Below the pieces are notes generated by a model. The model did not search any database, was not told the DNA's origin, and worked only from the letters and a program-made list of their open reading frames with translations. Below, in pieces: positions 42,150 to 52,830 of a stretch of DNA of 64,000 nt. The position numbers and the translations under genes are program-made. The stretch comes from Sphaerulina vaccinii (lineage: Eukaryota; Ascomycota; Dothideomycetes; Mycosphaerellales; Mycosphaerellaceae). The stretch lies in NCBI GenBank assembly GCA_022570795.1, contig JAKUDP010000011.1, positions 1,178,001 to 1,242,000 on the forward strand. The letters run 5' to 3'. Each line of letters begins with the position of its first letter. Positions within the stretch are counted from its first letter, which is position 1.

Positions 42150-42296
42150 CAATAGTCATAATTGGTCTTGTGGTAAGCTCAGTAAGTTGTTGGCAAAGCT
42201 GATGCTTGATAGAATGCAAGGATATGTGCCTTCCCAGATGTGACTCCCTATCCTGCTGCCCACGGCGAGGCGATTGTTTTGCTCTCTTTTTGTCCT
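42150..42296 (+). ncRNA. array E unit 6
   Basis: GATATACG at 42123; CAATAGTCATAATTGG at 42150; TCTTGTGGTA; GTAAGTTGTTGGC-AAA-GCTGATG; GCGATTGTTTTGC at 42269. Confidence 0.82.
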
Positions 42297-42898
42297 TCCG
42301 ATATTGTCGTTGTCGTGGACAATACAATCTTTATCTATCGCGGGCCACTGCTCAGATCTCGTTGCTCATCAAGTACAAGTATCCGCAGCAGTGAAAATCG
42401 TTGCTAATAAATGAAGCCTCGATACTGGACAGGTGAAGAGAGAGTTCTGCACATCCGCGGAGGGTATACTCATCCACGTGCAACAAAGCGGAAGTCGAGA
42501 AGACCACGATCAAAGTGTGATGCGGGATATGCTAAGTACTCGATCCTACAACGCTCATGTTCGTCTCGCTGTCGCTTGCATATGTTGCCGGACCGAGCAT
42601 AAGCCGTTTCGCTCGCTTTACTTACACGACCAGCCCTAGATTCCATACTATAAAGTCTTAGAAGTGGTGGCACAGAGCTGGTTTTGGTCCTAATGATAAA
42701 TTATGGCTCACCTAGACTTATTGATGGGGTGCGGGACCTAAGTATCGTGCCACCTTCTGCCAGACTACGCAGCTCATAGTCATCATGGCGATCAGTCAAG
42801 CAACAAATTTCATAAGTACTTACAATCAAAATCTCTCAAATCATATCCAATCCAATCCAAAAACCAAACCACACAACATCCCTTCCATCCAAACCGCC
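42297..42898. other. intergenic
   Basis: No gene recognised between array E and the secreted protein gene. Confidence 0.35.
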
Positions 42899-43235
42899 AT
42901 GATGCTCAACTTTCATCTTCTTTCACTCCTATTATCTCTCGGACTCGTCATCAACGCCGAGACTCTATGGTGTAACAGCGGCTGGTCAGGCGATGGTACT
43001 TGCGAAAAGCAAGATCATGCTTATACTTTCTGCGTAAGTAGTTACATCCACACACTCGCACACAGACACACAAAACTGATCGAATTAGTGCACCTCCCAA
43101 CGCAGAGATTCCTACCAGAATAAGAAGAACGTCATACGTCCTGCGAAGAGTGATCTGGGATCTGAATTTTGCGGAACAGCGACAATTGTTGGAGGGGTCG
43201 TCAGGGATGGCGGAAGGATTTATTGCGCTCATTGA
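42899..43235 (+). CDS. small secreted cysteine-rich protein, 93 aa
   Basis: Two exons (42899-43033, 43089-43235) joined in phase 0 across a 55-bp intron GTAAGT...ATTAG. Signal peptide MMLNFHLLSLLLSLGLVINA is followed by a mature part of about 73 aa with six cysteines (LWCNSGW, GTCEK, YTFCCTS, SEFCGT, IYCAH), two of them adjacent across the splice junction. Length, signal and cysteines fit a fungal effector-like protein; I do not recognise a named family. It lies between ncRNA arrays E and F. The longer open frame from 42785 has no ATG-supported advantage; I prefer 42899 because the signal peptide starts there. Confidence 0.78.
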
Positions 43236-43359
43236 TGATGGGAGGAGGTGAGATTGATTGGTTCGGTTCGTCATCGTGTTGTGTGGTCTGAAAGTGGTCT
43301 TCTTTCTTGGTAAAGAGTTCCTACGATACCTATACGTGGGTGGCATGCTGGTGGCTTCT

Positions 43360-43527
43360 CAACAGTCAGCCGTGGTCTAGCGGTAGGATCAGAAAGTTGT
43401 TAGCATAGCGAATGCTTCTTGACAGATTGGGCTACCTGTTGAGTATTGACTTTGGAACTTCCACCAGCGTCTTCTGCATCTGCGTGCGGTATGCGATTGT
43501 TTTGCAATAGGATTTTCCTTTTGCCTC
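43360..43527 (+). ncRNA. array F unit 1
   Basis: CTATACG at 43330; CAACAGTCAGCCG at 43360; TGGTCTAGCGG; AGAAAGTTG in place of GTAAGTCG; GTTAGC-ATA-GCGAAT; GCGATTGTTTTGC at 43493; CTTTTGCC. Confidence 0.83.
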
Positions 43528-43583
43528 AAGTTGAAATGAGTTGTCGGAAGTGAGGTCCATGTTTGCTTGAAAGTGACATTTTG

Positions 43584-43746
43584 CAACAGTCGTCCGTGGT
43601 CTAGCGGAAAGATCAGCAGGTCGTCGGTATAGCCAATGCTTGATCGGTTGTGGAACCACGAGGTTGTATCCAGCTGGGATAAAGCTCGGGTTTCTCGCGC
43701 ACCGCCCATCGTAGGCGATCGTTTTGCCCTTCTTGTCCTTTTGTCA
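43584..43746 (+). ncRNA. array F unit 2
   Basis: CAACAGTCGTCC at 43584; TGGTC-TAGCGGAAA-GATCA arm (G-U in place of G-C); CAGGTCG; CGTCGGT-ATA-GCCAATG; GCGATCGTTTTGCC at 43715; CCTTTTG. No earlier TTTT. Confidence 0.86.
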
Positions 43747-43819
43747 TCTGGCGACCTTGTCTGTCGGAATCTCGCACATATAGCAAGGTTGATATATGCA
43801 ATGTGTTCGCGACCTTTCA

Positions 43820-43988
43820 ACAACAGTCGTCCATGGTACAGTGGCGTAGCAGTAAGTCATTGGTATAGCTAATGCTTGATCATTTGCGACGACACGAGAG
43901 TGCCCAAGCCTCTGGACTTGAGCTGAACCTTCAAGCGCTGCACTGCACTGCTTGCAATCGGCGATTGTTTTGCCTTCCTCTTTTGTCG
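43820..43988 (+). ncRNA. array F unit 3
   Basis: GATATATG at 43791; CAACAGTCGTCC at 43820; TGGTACAGTGG; GTAAGTCATTGGT-ATA-GCTAATGC; GCGATTGTTTTGCC at 43961; CTCTTTTG. Confidence 0.87.
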
Positions 43989-44102
43989 CATCGATCTGCA
44001 AAAGACGATAATGTTACAGATGTAAGGCTTAGTGTTTGTATGAATAGAGGTCGTAAGGGTCATTCACTCTTGCTTATATCTACGCGCGAAGTAAGTATCG
44101 TC

Positions 44103-45565
44103 TCACATACATCGCAATCCAGTCTTGATATTTCCAAACCTCACCGAAAAGCACTCCCAAAGGTAGGTAGACCTGCCGCACCACTGCGGCCGATCACCCA
44201 ACTTCGGCAAAGCCGATAGAGCCTTCTCAACATATGTCGAAGTCAATGGCATGAATCTCCGATCTTGCATCGTCTGTCTCTCTTCTTCACTCCTGCTAGA
44301 GATGATCGCATCGAAGCCATCTTCTGCATCTGCTTGATCAATCTGCAAGCCAGCTGTGCCGAAGTGTCCACGCCAAGCGTCCAAGCCGCATCGAAGTATC
44401 CGAATGAGAACATCAAACTCGGTAAGGATTCGAACATTAGGCCTTTCCAGACATAATGTTCGTTGATATGGAAAGGTTCGCCGTCGACATCAATCTTGAT
44501 ACCACCTCCTAGTCTTAGTTGAAGACCAGTAGCCGTGACGATGACGTCCGGATGTAGTTCTTCTCCAGATTTGAGCTTGACAGTGTTCGCGGTTACGGTT
44601 TCGATATGTCCAGTCTTGACACTGCCCTTCCCGTCCCTTATACATTGGTAGAAGTCTCCGTCTGGACACATACACATCCTTTGCTCAAAAGGATTGTAAG
44701 TAGGTTTGAAGTCCGAGTCGACCAGGTCGGCTGGGACTTCTGCTAGCGTGGCGTTGCGCATTCGTTTTCTGGCAGCGTTCGGGAACCACAAACACCAAGA
44801 TCTGAAAAGGGTGGGCCAAATGATCCATTTAAGTCGGATGAGTCGAGAAGCAAGTACTGCTGGGCAGACGGTGCGGATTGCGTCTTCGAGCTTATCTTGC
44901 ACTGGTATGGACATGATGTAGCTGGGCGAGCGTTGCAGCATTGTGACGTGCTTGGCTCCTCCCTTGGTCATTGCTGGCAGCATTGTGATTGCTGTGGCTC
45001 CAGAACCTATGATGACCACATTCTTGTATCTGTAGGAGAGGTCTTCTGGCCAGAATTGTGGATGGGCTACTGTGCGGGTAAAGTTTGAAATGCCTGGGAT
45101 GTGAGCTCTGAGGCCTTCTTCGTAATCGTAGTAGCCTGTTGCTAGGAATATGAATCTTGATCTCAGTGTGGTGTCTGTGTTGTTGGCATTGGCCGTCGTC
45201 GCCCACGTCTTCGACCTCGATGACCAGGACAAGTTGCTGACTTTATGCTCAAAGTTGATGTGTCCGTCGATGCCATCTGCGGCAGCTGTTCGCTTCATGT
45301 AGTTGACGATGGCGGGACCTTTCGCTATTGCTTCGGGCTCAGTCCACGGTCTCCACGGAAAGCCAAATGTGTAGAGATCTGAGTCTGAACGCAAGCCAGG
45401 ATACTTGAAAAGACTCCATGTCCCTCCAATCTCTTTTCGAGACTCAAGTATGCAGTATGTGAGATCTGGGTGACGTTCTTGAAGTCGATAGGCAAAGCAT
45501 ATGCCTGATATGCCAGCTCCAATAATCACAACGTCGTAGTCAAGTTGAGGTCTTGAGTGTTCCAT
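44103..45565 (-). pseudogene. FAD-dependent Baeyer-Villiger-type monooxygenase, frameshifted
   Basis: Flavoprotein monooxygenase related to EthA-type enzymes, which use FAD and NADPH to hydroxylate or insert oxygen next to ketones. Start at ATG 45565 (MEHSRPQLDYD). FAD Rossmann motif VVIIGAGISGICFAYRL at about residues 11-27; second nucleotide motif VVIIGSGATAITM near 185. The fingerprint FxGxxxHxxxWP appears as FTRTVAHPQFWP: the Gly is Arg. At about 44321 the frame breaks: CRLIKQMQK continues in another frame as GFDAIISSRSEEERQTM to ...STYVEKALSALPKLGDRP, the expected C-terminus. A single missing base explains it. The open reading in the first frame would instead end at 44243. Full frame would be about 487 aa, normal for the family. 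Intron-like ends are absent at the break. Confidence 0.82.
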
Positions 45566-46197
45566 CGCGATGACAGCAAGTAGGAGATGTCCAAACGCAG
45601 AGTAGACAGTAGGCAAAGTCAATGCAGCGCGTCAATAGCAGTGCTCACAAGACCTACCTTTCATCTTCCAGGCCTCCTATCTTCGAACATGGCCTGTCCC
45701 AGAATGGGTGATCGGTATCGCAACGCTAACCCAGTGAGGTATCACAGTCCAGCTTTCTGAAGCTGTAGTCGGTGGCGGCGACCGACCAAGGGATATCGCC
45801 CAGTCGGATACAGCGACGTGCAAGATAGAAGGCATGAGTGTGTTGTCGTGCGAGCGACGAAGGACTAGCCCGAGATCAGACAAGCTCGGGGATCGAGCGC
45901 GAGCTGCGAAATCTGGTAGTCCGTGACGAGCTGCAGGGCGGCCGCAGGTGGAGGTGGCTGACACTAGCCTCCCAAATTATTGCATAGTATCATGGAAGGA
46001 CTCCCACAGAGCTTCCAATCGCACCCGGAGTCCATTGCCGAGCGATAAGCGCATGGTCCAAGATCGAGCTTCCTCTGGACTATTGTCGAGCGTTCGCTAA
46101 GCAGCCAAGACTTCCGACCGAGCATAGTATGCAGATGCGATGGGCCTTGCTTCGACAAAGAGCGATAGGTTGTACAGTTACAAGAGTGCCAAGGAAC
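45566..46197. other. intergenic
   Basis: Upstream of the monooxygenase and downstream of the Zn2Cys6 gene; no gene recognised. Confidence 0.35.
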
Positions 46198-48723
46198 TCA
46201 AATACTTCCATCGATCGGACCCAGGAACTGGGAAGGATCAAAGTCATCAGTCGTAAGCTGAGCTGCAAGTTCCAGCATCAACTCTGGTTGTGCTGACTGT
46301 CCCATGTCGTACAGTGAGTCCCATGGCATATACAGGCCGCTCGTATCGGTGGCATCGCCTGTGGCCATCGTCACGCCGTCGGCGCTTATGCTTTCCTGGT
46401 CCGTAGTCTGCGCAAATAAACTGGAATCGTTCGGTCCAGGAACAATCAAAGGCTCCTGTGTCCGTACAGGATCCAATAGTCTGTGCAGTGCCTCTAGCTC
46501 GACTTTCCTTAATGGAGCAACGACATTCGACTTCCTAGTCATCTCATCAAGGATGAAATGCAGGGTTGTGTTCCAGCTGCTATCGGATATGTATGATGGC
46601 AGTATCGAGCTGAGGATCGATAACAGCATGCCCGATGAGAAAGCGTACTCAAGCTGAAAAGGTAGGAATGACTCGAGCAGACCTTGCTCAGTGAGGCCTT
46701 TCAGGATCATGATCATTGTCGTGGCGGAACTGACAGCAGTGTGTAGCAGGTTCCCGATAGGTGCAGCCAGTTGCTGAGGCTCCGAGGCGGCAGGTGGAAG
46801 ACTGGACATCAAGAGCCACATCACGAGCGGCCTTATGGCCAGGACGATACACTATGATACCAATCAGCATCAAGCACAACCCCGGCAGCATGCACGACCT
46901 ACGTGATGATAAGAGAGTAGGATGCGCTTGAGCATGTGCGGCATCTCACTTTTCGAAGGCTGATTGAGCCCGGCCATGACGTTCTCGATCTCGTGAGAGA
47001 CTTCTGCGAGCCGATGCAGGATCCAGGTAGTATTCTTCACGAACGAAGCCCCGAAGCGTTCGTCTACGCTGTACAGAGCTACGATACCGGTCAGCTCTAC
47101 TTCCACAAGATGCATCAAGGAACATACTGGTACATGTGGTTGCAATCAGACGAGAGAGTCGAACGCGAAGCATCAGAGCCTTGTCCAACATCGACGTTTG
47201 TTGTTCCGGTGCCATGAAAGCAGTGATGTTCTCATCCGCCACTGGCATTATGGCGCCCATCAACGATGAGAGCTCTCTGTCCAGGACATAGGTCACCCAC
47301 CAGACTTTCTTGGCTCGCAAGGAGTACTCGGCGCTGATCACATCTGCCGGTATGTGTAGGTGGATGCCTTCGACATAGCACAGTCGCAAAGCTTGGCCGA
47401 TCTTCTCAATGTCAGTACTGAGAGGAGTGAAACGAAGATAATCGACTTACATATTGGTAAGCGGTCGCGCGCATGTCGATGGACTGGAAGTACAAAGCCA
47501 CAAGCGCCAATACCTCAATGGCATGTGGGCCAGCTTCATGCAGTTGCGCAGCATCTGGTAATAAAGCCATGGCACGAGCTGCGATGTCACTTCCTGGCAC
47601 TGAGGAGCGATCAGGATGGCTGAGGAGCGCCTTGCCATATGCCAGGATAAGAAGGTACTCCACGAACCAGAGTCGCTCGGTACGTGCGATCTGGGATTGA
47701 TCGCGATGGAATCGCTCGAAGTTGGACATAAAGTTCACCTCGTCAACAATGCCAAACAGCTCACCAAGTCGAAACTTGACTGAGTCGTATAGGTAGCGTG
47801 CATAGTCCGCCGCTGGCAGATTGCTCAAGTCGCTGGGCTCGACAGATGACTTCGTCTCCCAACGTAGCCTGAAGGCCGTGCCATCATTGTTCAGGCCAGC
47901 TGAGTTGTCAAAAGCACCAGGTGAGTGGGGTCCTAACACAAAAAGTGCACGGCGACAGAACGCCCAGGTTGATGTCGGACCAAGATAGCCTACATGACCA
48001 GTGTCAGTCCTGCGTACTCTGCAGTCTCAATCACTATGTCGTTTACTCACGAGGCCTGCCGCAAGTATCCCGTACATAAGGCAAGCTCCTGCTGACCAAA
48101 GGGTTATGGAATGCTATGCCAGATACCTCTTCTGTCGCGATACCAGAGTCCGACTGGTCCGAGTTGTCCACAGGCGGAATAGCTGCGGCTGTAGACGAGA
48201 CTTCCGCTAAGGTGCAGTGTTAGTCTAGTCGATCAGACGGTATGGATAGCATACGCACCCAAAGCATGTAGCCCATGTGAAGCATTCCTGGAGAGCTCAG
48301 CATGACCAATGGAAGCACTTCCGGTAGCCAGACCAACGAACGCGTCGTCTTTAGACTTCTCTGCGCTCAATGCACCCGCTGTGGGTCCCACAAAAGGGTT
48401 GATGGTCTGGTCTGCTTGTGCTTTCTGCTGACTTTTCGCCTTGGCAACCCGACGTTCAAGGTCTTCCAGGTATCGCTGAGGCACAGACACATGAGGCTCA
48501 TCGGACGGGAAGACGCAATTGTCCCTTCGGCGAGCACAGCGAGCACATGGCGCTGTGCCTGAGCACTTAATTTTGGCTGCTCTGCATTGTTTGCATCTAT
48601 GGTCGGTGTTTCAGCCCGAGATTTCTGGCGCACATCGCACAGCACTTAAGCTTACGCTCGCGGGGTCCTTCGCGGAACTCTGAGCCTCTTCTCCGGAGGC
48701 TCTACGATGTCGTCGTCGTCCAT
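46198..48723 (-). CDS. Zn2Cys6 transcription factor, candidate proline-pathway regulator
   Basis: Seven-exon model of 732 aa: 48723-48656, 48596-48259, 48206-48051, 47989-47451, 47401-47134, 47078-46903 and 46851-46198, all junctions GT..AG and in frame. Zinc cluster at about 23-49: C-x2-C-x6-C-x5-C-x2-C-x6-C (CKQCRAAKIKC... CARCARRRDNC), then a RYLEDLERRVAKAK coiled linker. YLGPTSTWAFCRRAL opens the fungal middle homology region; GQALRLCYVEGIHLHIPADV and KKVWWVTYVLDRELSSLMG are its core. The C-terminus is acidic. One alternative acceptor gives a very short 34-bp intron; I used the later one, which leaves 55 bp and a CTGAC branch. It is divergent from proline dehydrogenase, as expected for a PrnA-like activator, but the target is inferred from position. 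Confidence 0.82.
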
Positions 48724-50056
48724 TCTTGCTGATCTTGGCCTTCTAATCAGAATGCAATGTAGTCCGTACGCTGTCGCTGTGGTGTCAAGGTCTGCCTCAG
48801 TGTTGGTGTTTGTGCGGGGTCCCCCCATACGCCGGTCTCGGATGCCGATGTCTTATCTCAAGTACTGCATAGATGTAGGCACACGTGAACGCCAGGCATC
48901 GAGACGCCATCTGCCCTTCTGCCCTCTAGCTTGCATACCGAGCCAGATGACATGAAAGAGACTGCAGATGCTGGAAGACATGTCCGCCTTTGGCATGTGA
49001 GTCCGCAATTGCAGCTTCCTCTGAGGCCGATTGTAAGCGTGCTGTGTGAGCAAGCTATTACACTGCCTGGACCTCAGTGTTGAGGCTCAAACTATAGATC
49101 CAATGCCCAGATATGCAGGTACGCATGTGGAATTGATCAGAAGGTTGATGGACCTCTCAATCCAACCCGATCGTGGCTGTTGTATCGCTTGCTCTTTCCA
49201 CTCCGCCAGCTCTCCCGATCCTTGATGATCGTAGAGACCATCTTGAGAGAGTGTACACCCGGACTGTATACCCACGGCAGACTCCTGCATTCCAGGACAG
49301 CATTGTTGTGTGCGTGGCAGCCAATGTGTATTCCCAAAGATGGGTTCAAACTCTGGCTTGCGAACAGGCTGTACACTTCTCGGGGAGGAGCAGCACGCTC
49401 GGCGCTGCAGCTGCAGATGTACAGAGTGTGGTGGGTGTCATAGTTCGAAGAGCGATGTTGTTATAGAGAAGAGCGCGTCGTTGTCCATGAATCGACGCGA
49501 CTTGAGCACGAGCCACGCCACGCCAAGAACAGAGCAAGGACATCACCTCGCTCTGTTCTCTGACCTCTTCCCTACAACAACATGACATTGATAATCATCA
49601 TATACACTCCAGAAGCCTAAGGGTAGGCTCACTCTACGATCCGAGCAGGAAGCAGGAGCTTCATGCCTCGATACTCCTACAACAATAAAGACGCCCATCG
49701 GTGGCCACACCCGACACGAAGCTGCAGCTGTAGGCAGAGCCGAATGCTCTCCTGTTATTAATCCGGCCTATCTCAAACAGACCGGTGTTACCGAGACCGG
49801 CCCTGGTAGCGCGCCATGAATGTTGGGTTGATATCGTTCCGAGCTTTCCTGACCCTGTGATAGCTGCTCGAGAGCTATCTGCTATCGCTATTCAGCTCCG
49901 TTTAGCAAAGCTCCCAAAGTGGCAACTCGCGCTGGGCCGCCGCTTGCCGTGCGACATGGAACGATACACGTAGACCTGGTAACACCTCGAGCTGACTGTG
50001 CTATAGTGATGTTATAGACGATTCCATCTGTCTTGTCTCGTCACATTCTACTAATC
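48724..50056. other. divergent promoter between regulator and proline dehydrogenase
   Basis: 1.3 kb without a supported gene. Three CCGG tetramers lie at 49763, 49782 and 49797, about 260-290 bp before the dehydrogenase start; CCGG pairs are reported targets of PrnA-type factors, so this is a candidate operator (inference). Confidence 0.35.
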
Positions 50057-51553
50057 ATGTCTCTCAAGCCGAGCATCCGATATGGCGAACGTATCTGTAC
50101 CACATCACTCCAGTGCATACGATCGAGCTCTGGCCGTACAATCTCCACACAAGGTCGCAACAGGAACAGCACAATAGTGAGCAGCAATGCAGACCTCACT
50201 GTTCGAAGCTCCGTAGACGTCACGGCACAGCCATCAACGAGGCCGGTAATACGACCTCTGAAGAGTTTACCACTACCCGCTCTACTCCGGACTTTCTTTC
50301 TAGGGCAGCTCTTCGCAAGCCCGGCCCTTTCAAACCTAGGCATGAGCATCCTTGGACGCATAGCGAACTCCCGAAGTCCATTCCTCGATCCGGACAGAAA
50401 CTTAGTCTTGGGCAGAGTGCTACGAGCTGTGGTGTACAACCAGTTCTGCGGAGGCAATAACACACGGGAGATCGTACCTGTGCTTGATCGACTAAGACAG
50501 GCTGGATATGCTGGCGTTATTGTTCAATGGGCTCGAGAGATTGTTGCACATGGTCGAGCCGAGGACTCCAAAACCGACCTTTCTGCTCAGCAAATACAGA
50601 CGTGGCTCGATGGTAACCTCAAAGGATTGACCTTTGTCGGTCGAGACGACTACTATGCTCTCAAGTAAGCAGTCATACTTGCAGCTCAAGATGATTATAC
50701 TGACAAGGTCTGCAGGTACACCGGCGCCGGTGGCAGCATCGCCGAAGCACTTAAATCAGGCCAGGATCCACCGCCACAATTCAGTGATGCACTTCACAAG
50801 ATTCTACGTACAGCTCAAGCACAAGGCACGCGAATCTTCATGGATGCCGAACAACAAGTCTTCCAGGCAACGATAGATCGCTGGAGTATCGATCTCATGA
50901 GACAATACAACGTCAACGGCGAAGTCTTAGTGCTCAATACCTATCAAGCATACCTGAAAGCCACGCGTGGCGTTATCCGCGATCATCTAAAGCTAGCACA
51001 ACAAGAAGGCTGGGCCCTGGGCGTCAAACTAGTGCGTGGCGCGTACATATTGAACGACATTCGATCACGCATTCATGATACGAAAGCCGATACGGACGAC
51101 TCATACAATGGCATAGCACATTCTCTCCTTTCCCAATCGTACGACGACATTGGACCTGAGAACTTTCCAAAAGTACGCACTTTCCTCGCTGGCCACAATG
51201 CAGAATCCATCAAACGCGCAGCCAAGCTACACAAGGATCTCGTCCTGCAAGGCCATAAGCCGGACACACTGGAATTTGGTCAGCTGTACGGTATGGCCGA
51301 CCATGTCAGTGGTATTCTGCTGCAGCAAGTGGAAGATGCTAAGGCTGCAGCAAAAGAGCTCTCTGGCGAAGCAGCAGAGTTGCAGAGACAAGCAGCACCT
51401 CGGATCATGAAGTGTGTGAATTGGGGTTCTGTACGAGAGTGTTTGCATTTCCTCATGCGTCGCGCTGCTGAGAATCAAGGCTCTGCTGATAGACTGCGAG
51501 ATGGCTTTGTCGAGTCAAGACGAGAGCTGTGGCTACGAGTTCGTGGGCACTAG
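50057..51553 (+). CDS. put1: proline dehydrogenase
   Basis: 481 aa in two exons (50057-50664, 50716-51553), phase-2 intron of 51 bp. Start MSLKPSIRYGER at 50057, followed by a Ser/Arg/Thr-rich stretch suited to mitochondrial import. The (beta/alpha)8 FAD domain shows IFMDAEQQVFQATIDRW, VLNTYQAYLK, GVKLVRGAYI (a family signature with the substrate-binding Arg), FLAGHNAESI and a C-terminal VRECLHFLMRRAAEN that carries the Arg pair contacting proline carboxylate. It oxidises proline to P5C, the substrate of the enzyme at 52831-54663, and passes electrons to the respiratory chain. Adjacent genes form a proline-use cluster. Confidence 0.93.
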
Positions 51554-51969
51554 GATGACAGTGACGACATAATGAAGACGAATACATACGACAGACATTT
51601 TATGAACTTCTCACAACCGATTTATCCGGCGAAACGCTCGTTCACCGTTCACCTCATTCGAATAGCGCTTTGCCCCGAGATGTTCACGAGCAGCTTGTCT
51701 TACCATGATCTTGGCCCTCAGAGTCCTGCGACCAACAGAGGCAACCTTCAGTACGGCACGATCACGGTATTATAACAAGTTGTTGCTATAGTAATCTTGA
51801 GGGTGCTTGGAGCACACACTAGTCAGACTTATGATGTATCGCGCTCGAGTGGCATCGCGCTGGTCAAGCGCACCACGACCGCTCACGCTTGGTATCAGAA
51901 GTCACCGCGCATCAATGCGACAAGTCCTACTCCCGACTCGCCTCTGATCCCACAGCAACAACAGCGACG
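51554..51969. other. intergenic
   Basis: No gene recognised; contains the promoter of the small secreted protein gene. Confidence 0.35.
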
Positions 51970-52334
51970 ATGAAGTGCTCCATTCTCAGCCTTGCTGCAC
52001 TGATCGCAGTAGTCCTCGCACATGCAGATCCTGTACCAGACCCAACTCCAGTTCAAGGTGCCATGCCACTCCCATTCGCCCTGCACGAACGACAAGAAGA
52101 GCAATGCTTCACATACTGTCCAGGCGAGAACGGTGCAGTAAGCGAAGCTCCCGATCACAAAAGACCATGCTTGTGCTGACATTGCACTCCTCCCAGATAC
52201 GACGCGATTGTGCTTGTGGTGCAGTAATTGATTGTGGTGGTCGAGCTCCTCGGCAACCTTGTGTAAGCAACTATTCCATGACCGTCAGCGAAGGGAGTTA
52301 GCTAATGATCGTACAGGAATCTAAGGCACTTTAG
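51970..52334 (+). CDS. small secreted cysteine-rich protein, 83 aa
   Basis: Three exons (51970-52137, 52197-52262, 52317-52334) with introns of 59 and 54 bp, both in phase 0. Signal peptide MKCSILSLAALIAVVLAHA, then a proline-rich acidic propeptide-like region and, around a LHERQ segment that could be a KEX2-like processing site, a mature domain with six cysteines (QCFTYC, RDCACG, IDCGG, RQPC). The last exon encodes only ESKAL. Cysteine-rich and secreted like the effector-type genes near the arrays, but it is located between two proline-catabolism genes. Family not recognised. Confidence 0.72.
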
Positions 52335-52830
52335 ATATTGCTCGAATTGTCCCGCGTGGAAGCTTGTGGGCTTGGATCATCGGTCGAAGAGGGAGGTGGA
52401 TTGCAAATCTTGCTTGAGGGACTCATTGCCACCAGTGCATCCGCGTCGCAGATCTATGCCGTTAGGTGACAGTCCGAAGTAAGAAGCACTTGGAAAGCTT
52501 CGTGTTCGTATCTCACATATGCATCAGTATAGCTTCAGCAATATACCTGGTCAGTAGCATTGGCCGATCACGGCCCACCGACACGCAATATGCTCGGGCA
52601 GTATTGCCATCCTGGACTTGCATGCCATATCAAGACGATGAAGATAGGCGGGGGCGGATAGCTGTGCATACCTACGGACCTTGCTTGCGAAGTTCTCGGT
52701 ATCCAAAGCCGGGACGAAGGGTAAAACTTCTGCCGCAACAGCTCTGCTTGCTGACGTTTCACAGTCGCGTCTTTAATTGTATACTTTCTGTCAAACGCCA
52801 TCAGCATACTGACAATTGTCAATCTTGAAG
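52335..52830. other. intergenic before P5C dehydrogenase
   Basis: No gene recognised. The 120-codon open frame here has no homologous features. Confidence 0.35.

Larger units (their letters stand above)
40954..42296 (+). repeat. array E: six structured RNA-like units
   Basis: Six + strand units with starts near 40954, 41204, 41425, 41688, 41947 and 42150, the same subtype as array A (TGGTCTAGTGG box A, GTAAGTCGTTAGC or GTAAGTCGTTGGC, GCGATTGTTTTGC). Confidence 0.87.
43360..43988 (+). repeat. array F: three structured RNA-like units
   Basis: Three + strand units of the array A subtype, starting at 43360, 43584 and 43820, just before the 3' end of the convergent monooxygenase gene. Confidence 0.87.

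Noticed and set aside
44425..44445. GGATTCGAAC-like box B (GTTCGAATCC on the - strand), suggesting a tRNA gene
   Set aside because: It lies inside the monooxygenase coding sequence and no acceptor or D-arm can be paired around it.
47100..47135. 34-bp intron in the Zn2Cys6 gene
   Set aside because: A later acceptor keeps frame and gives a 55-bp intron with a CTGAC branch site.
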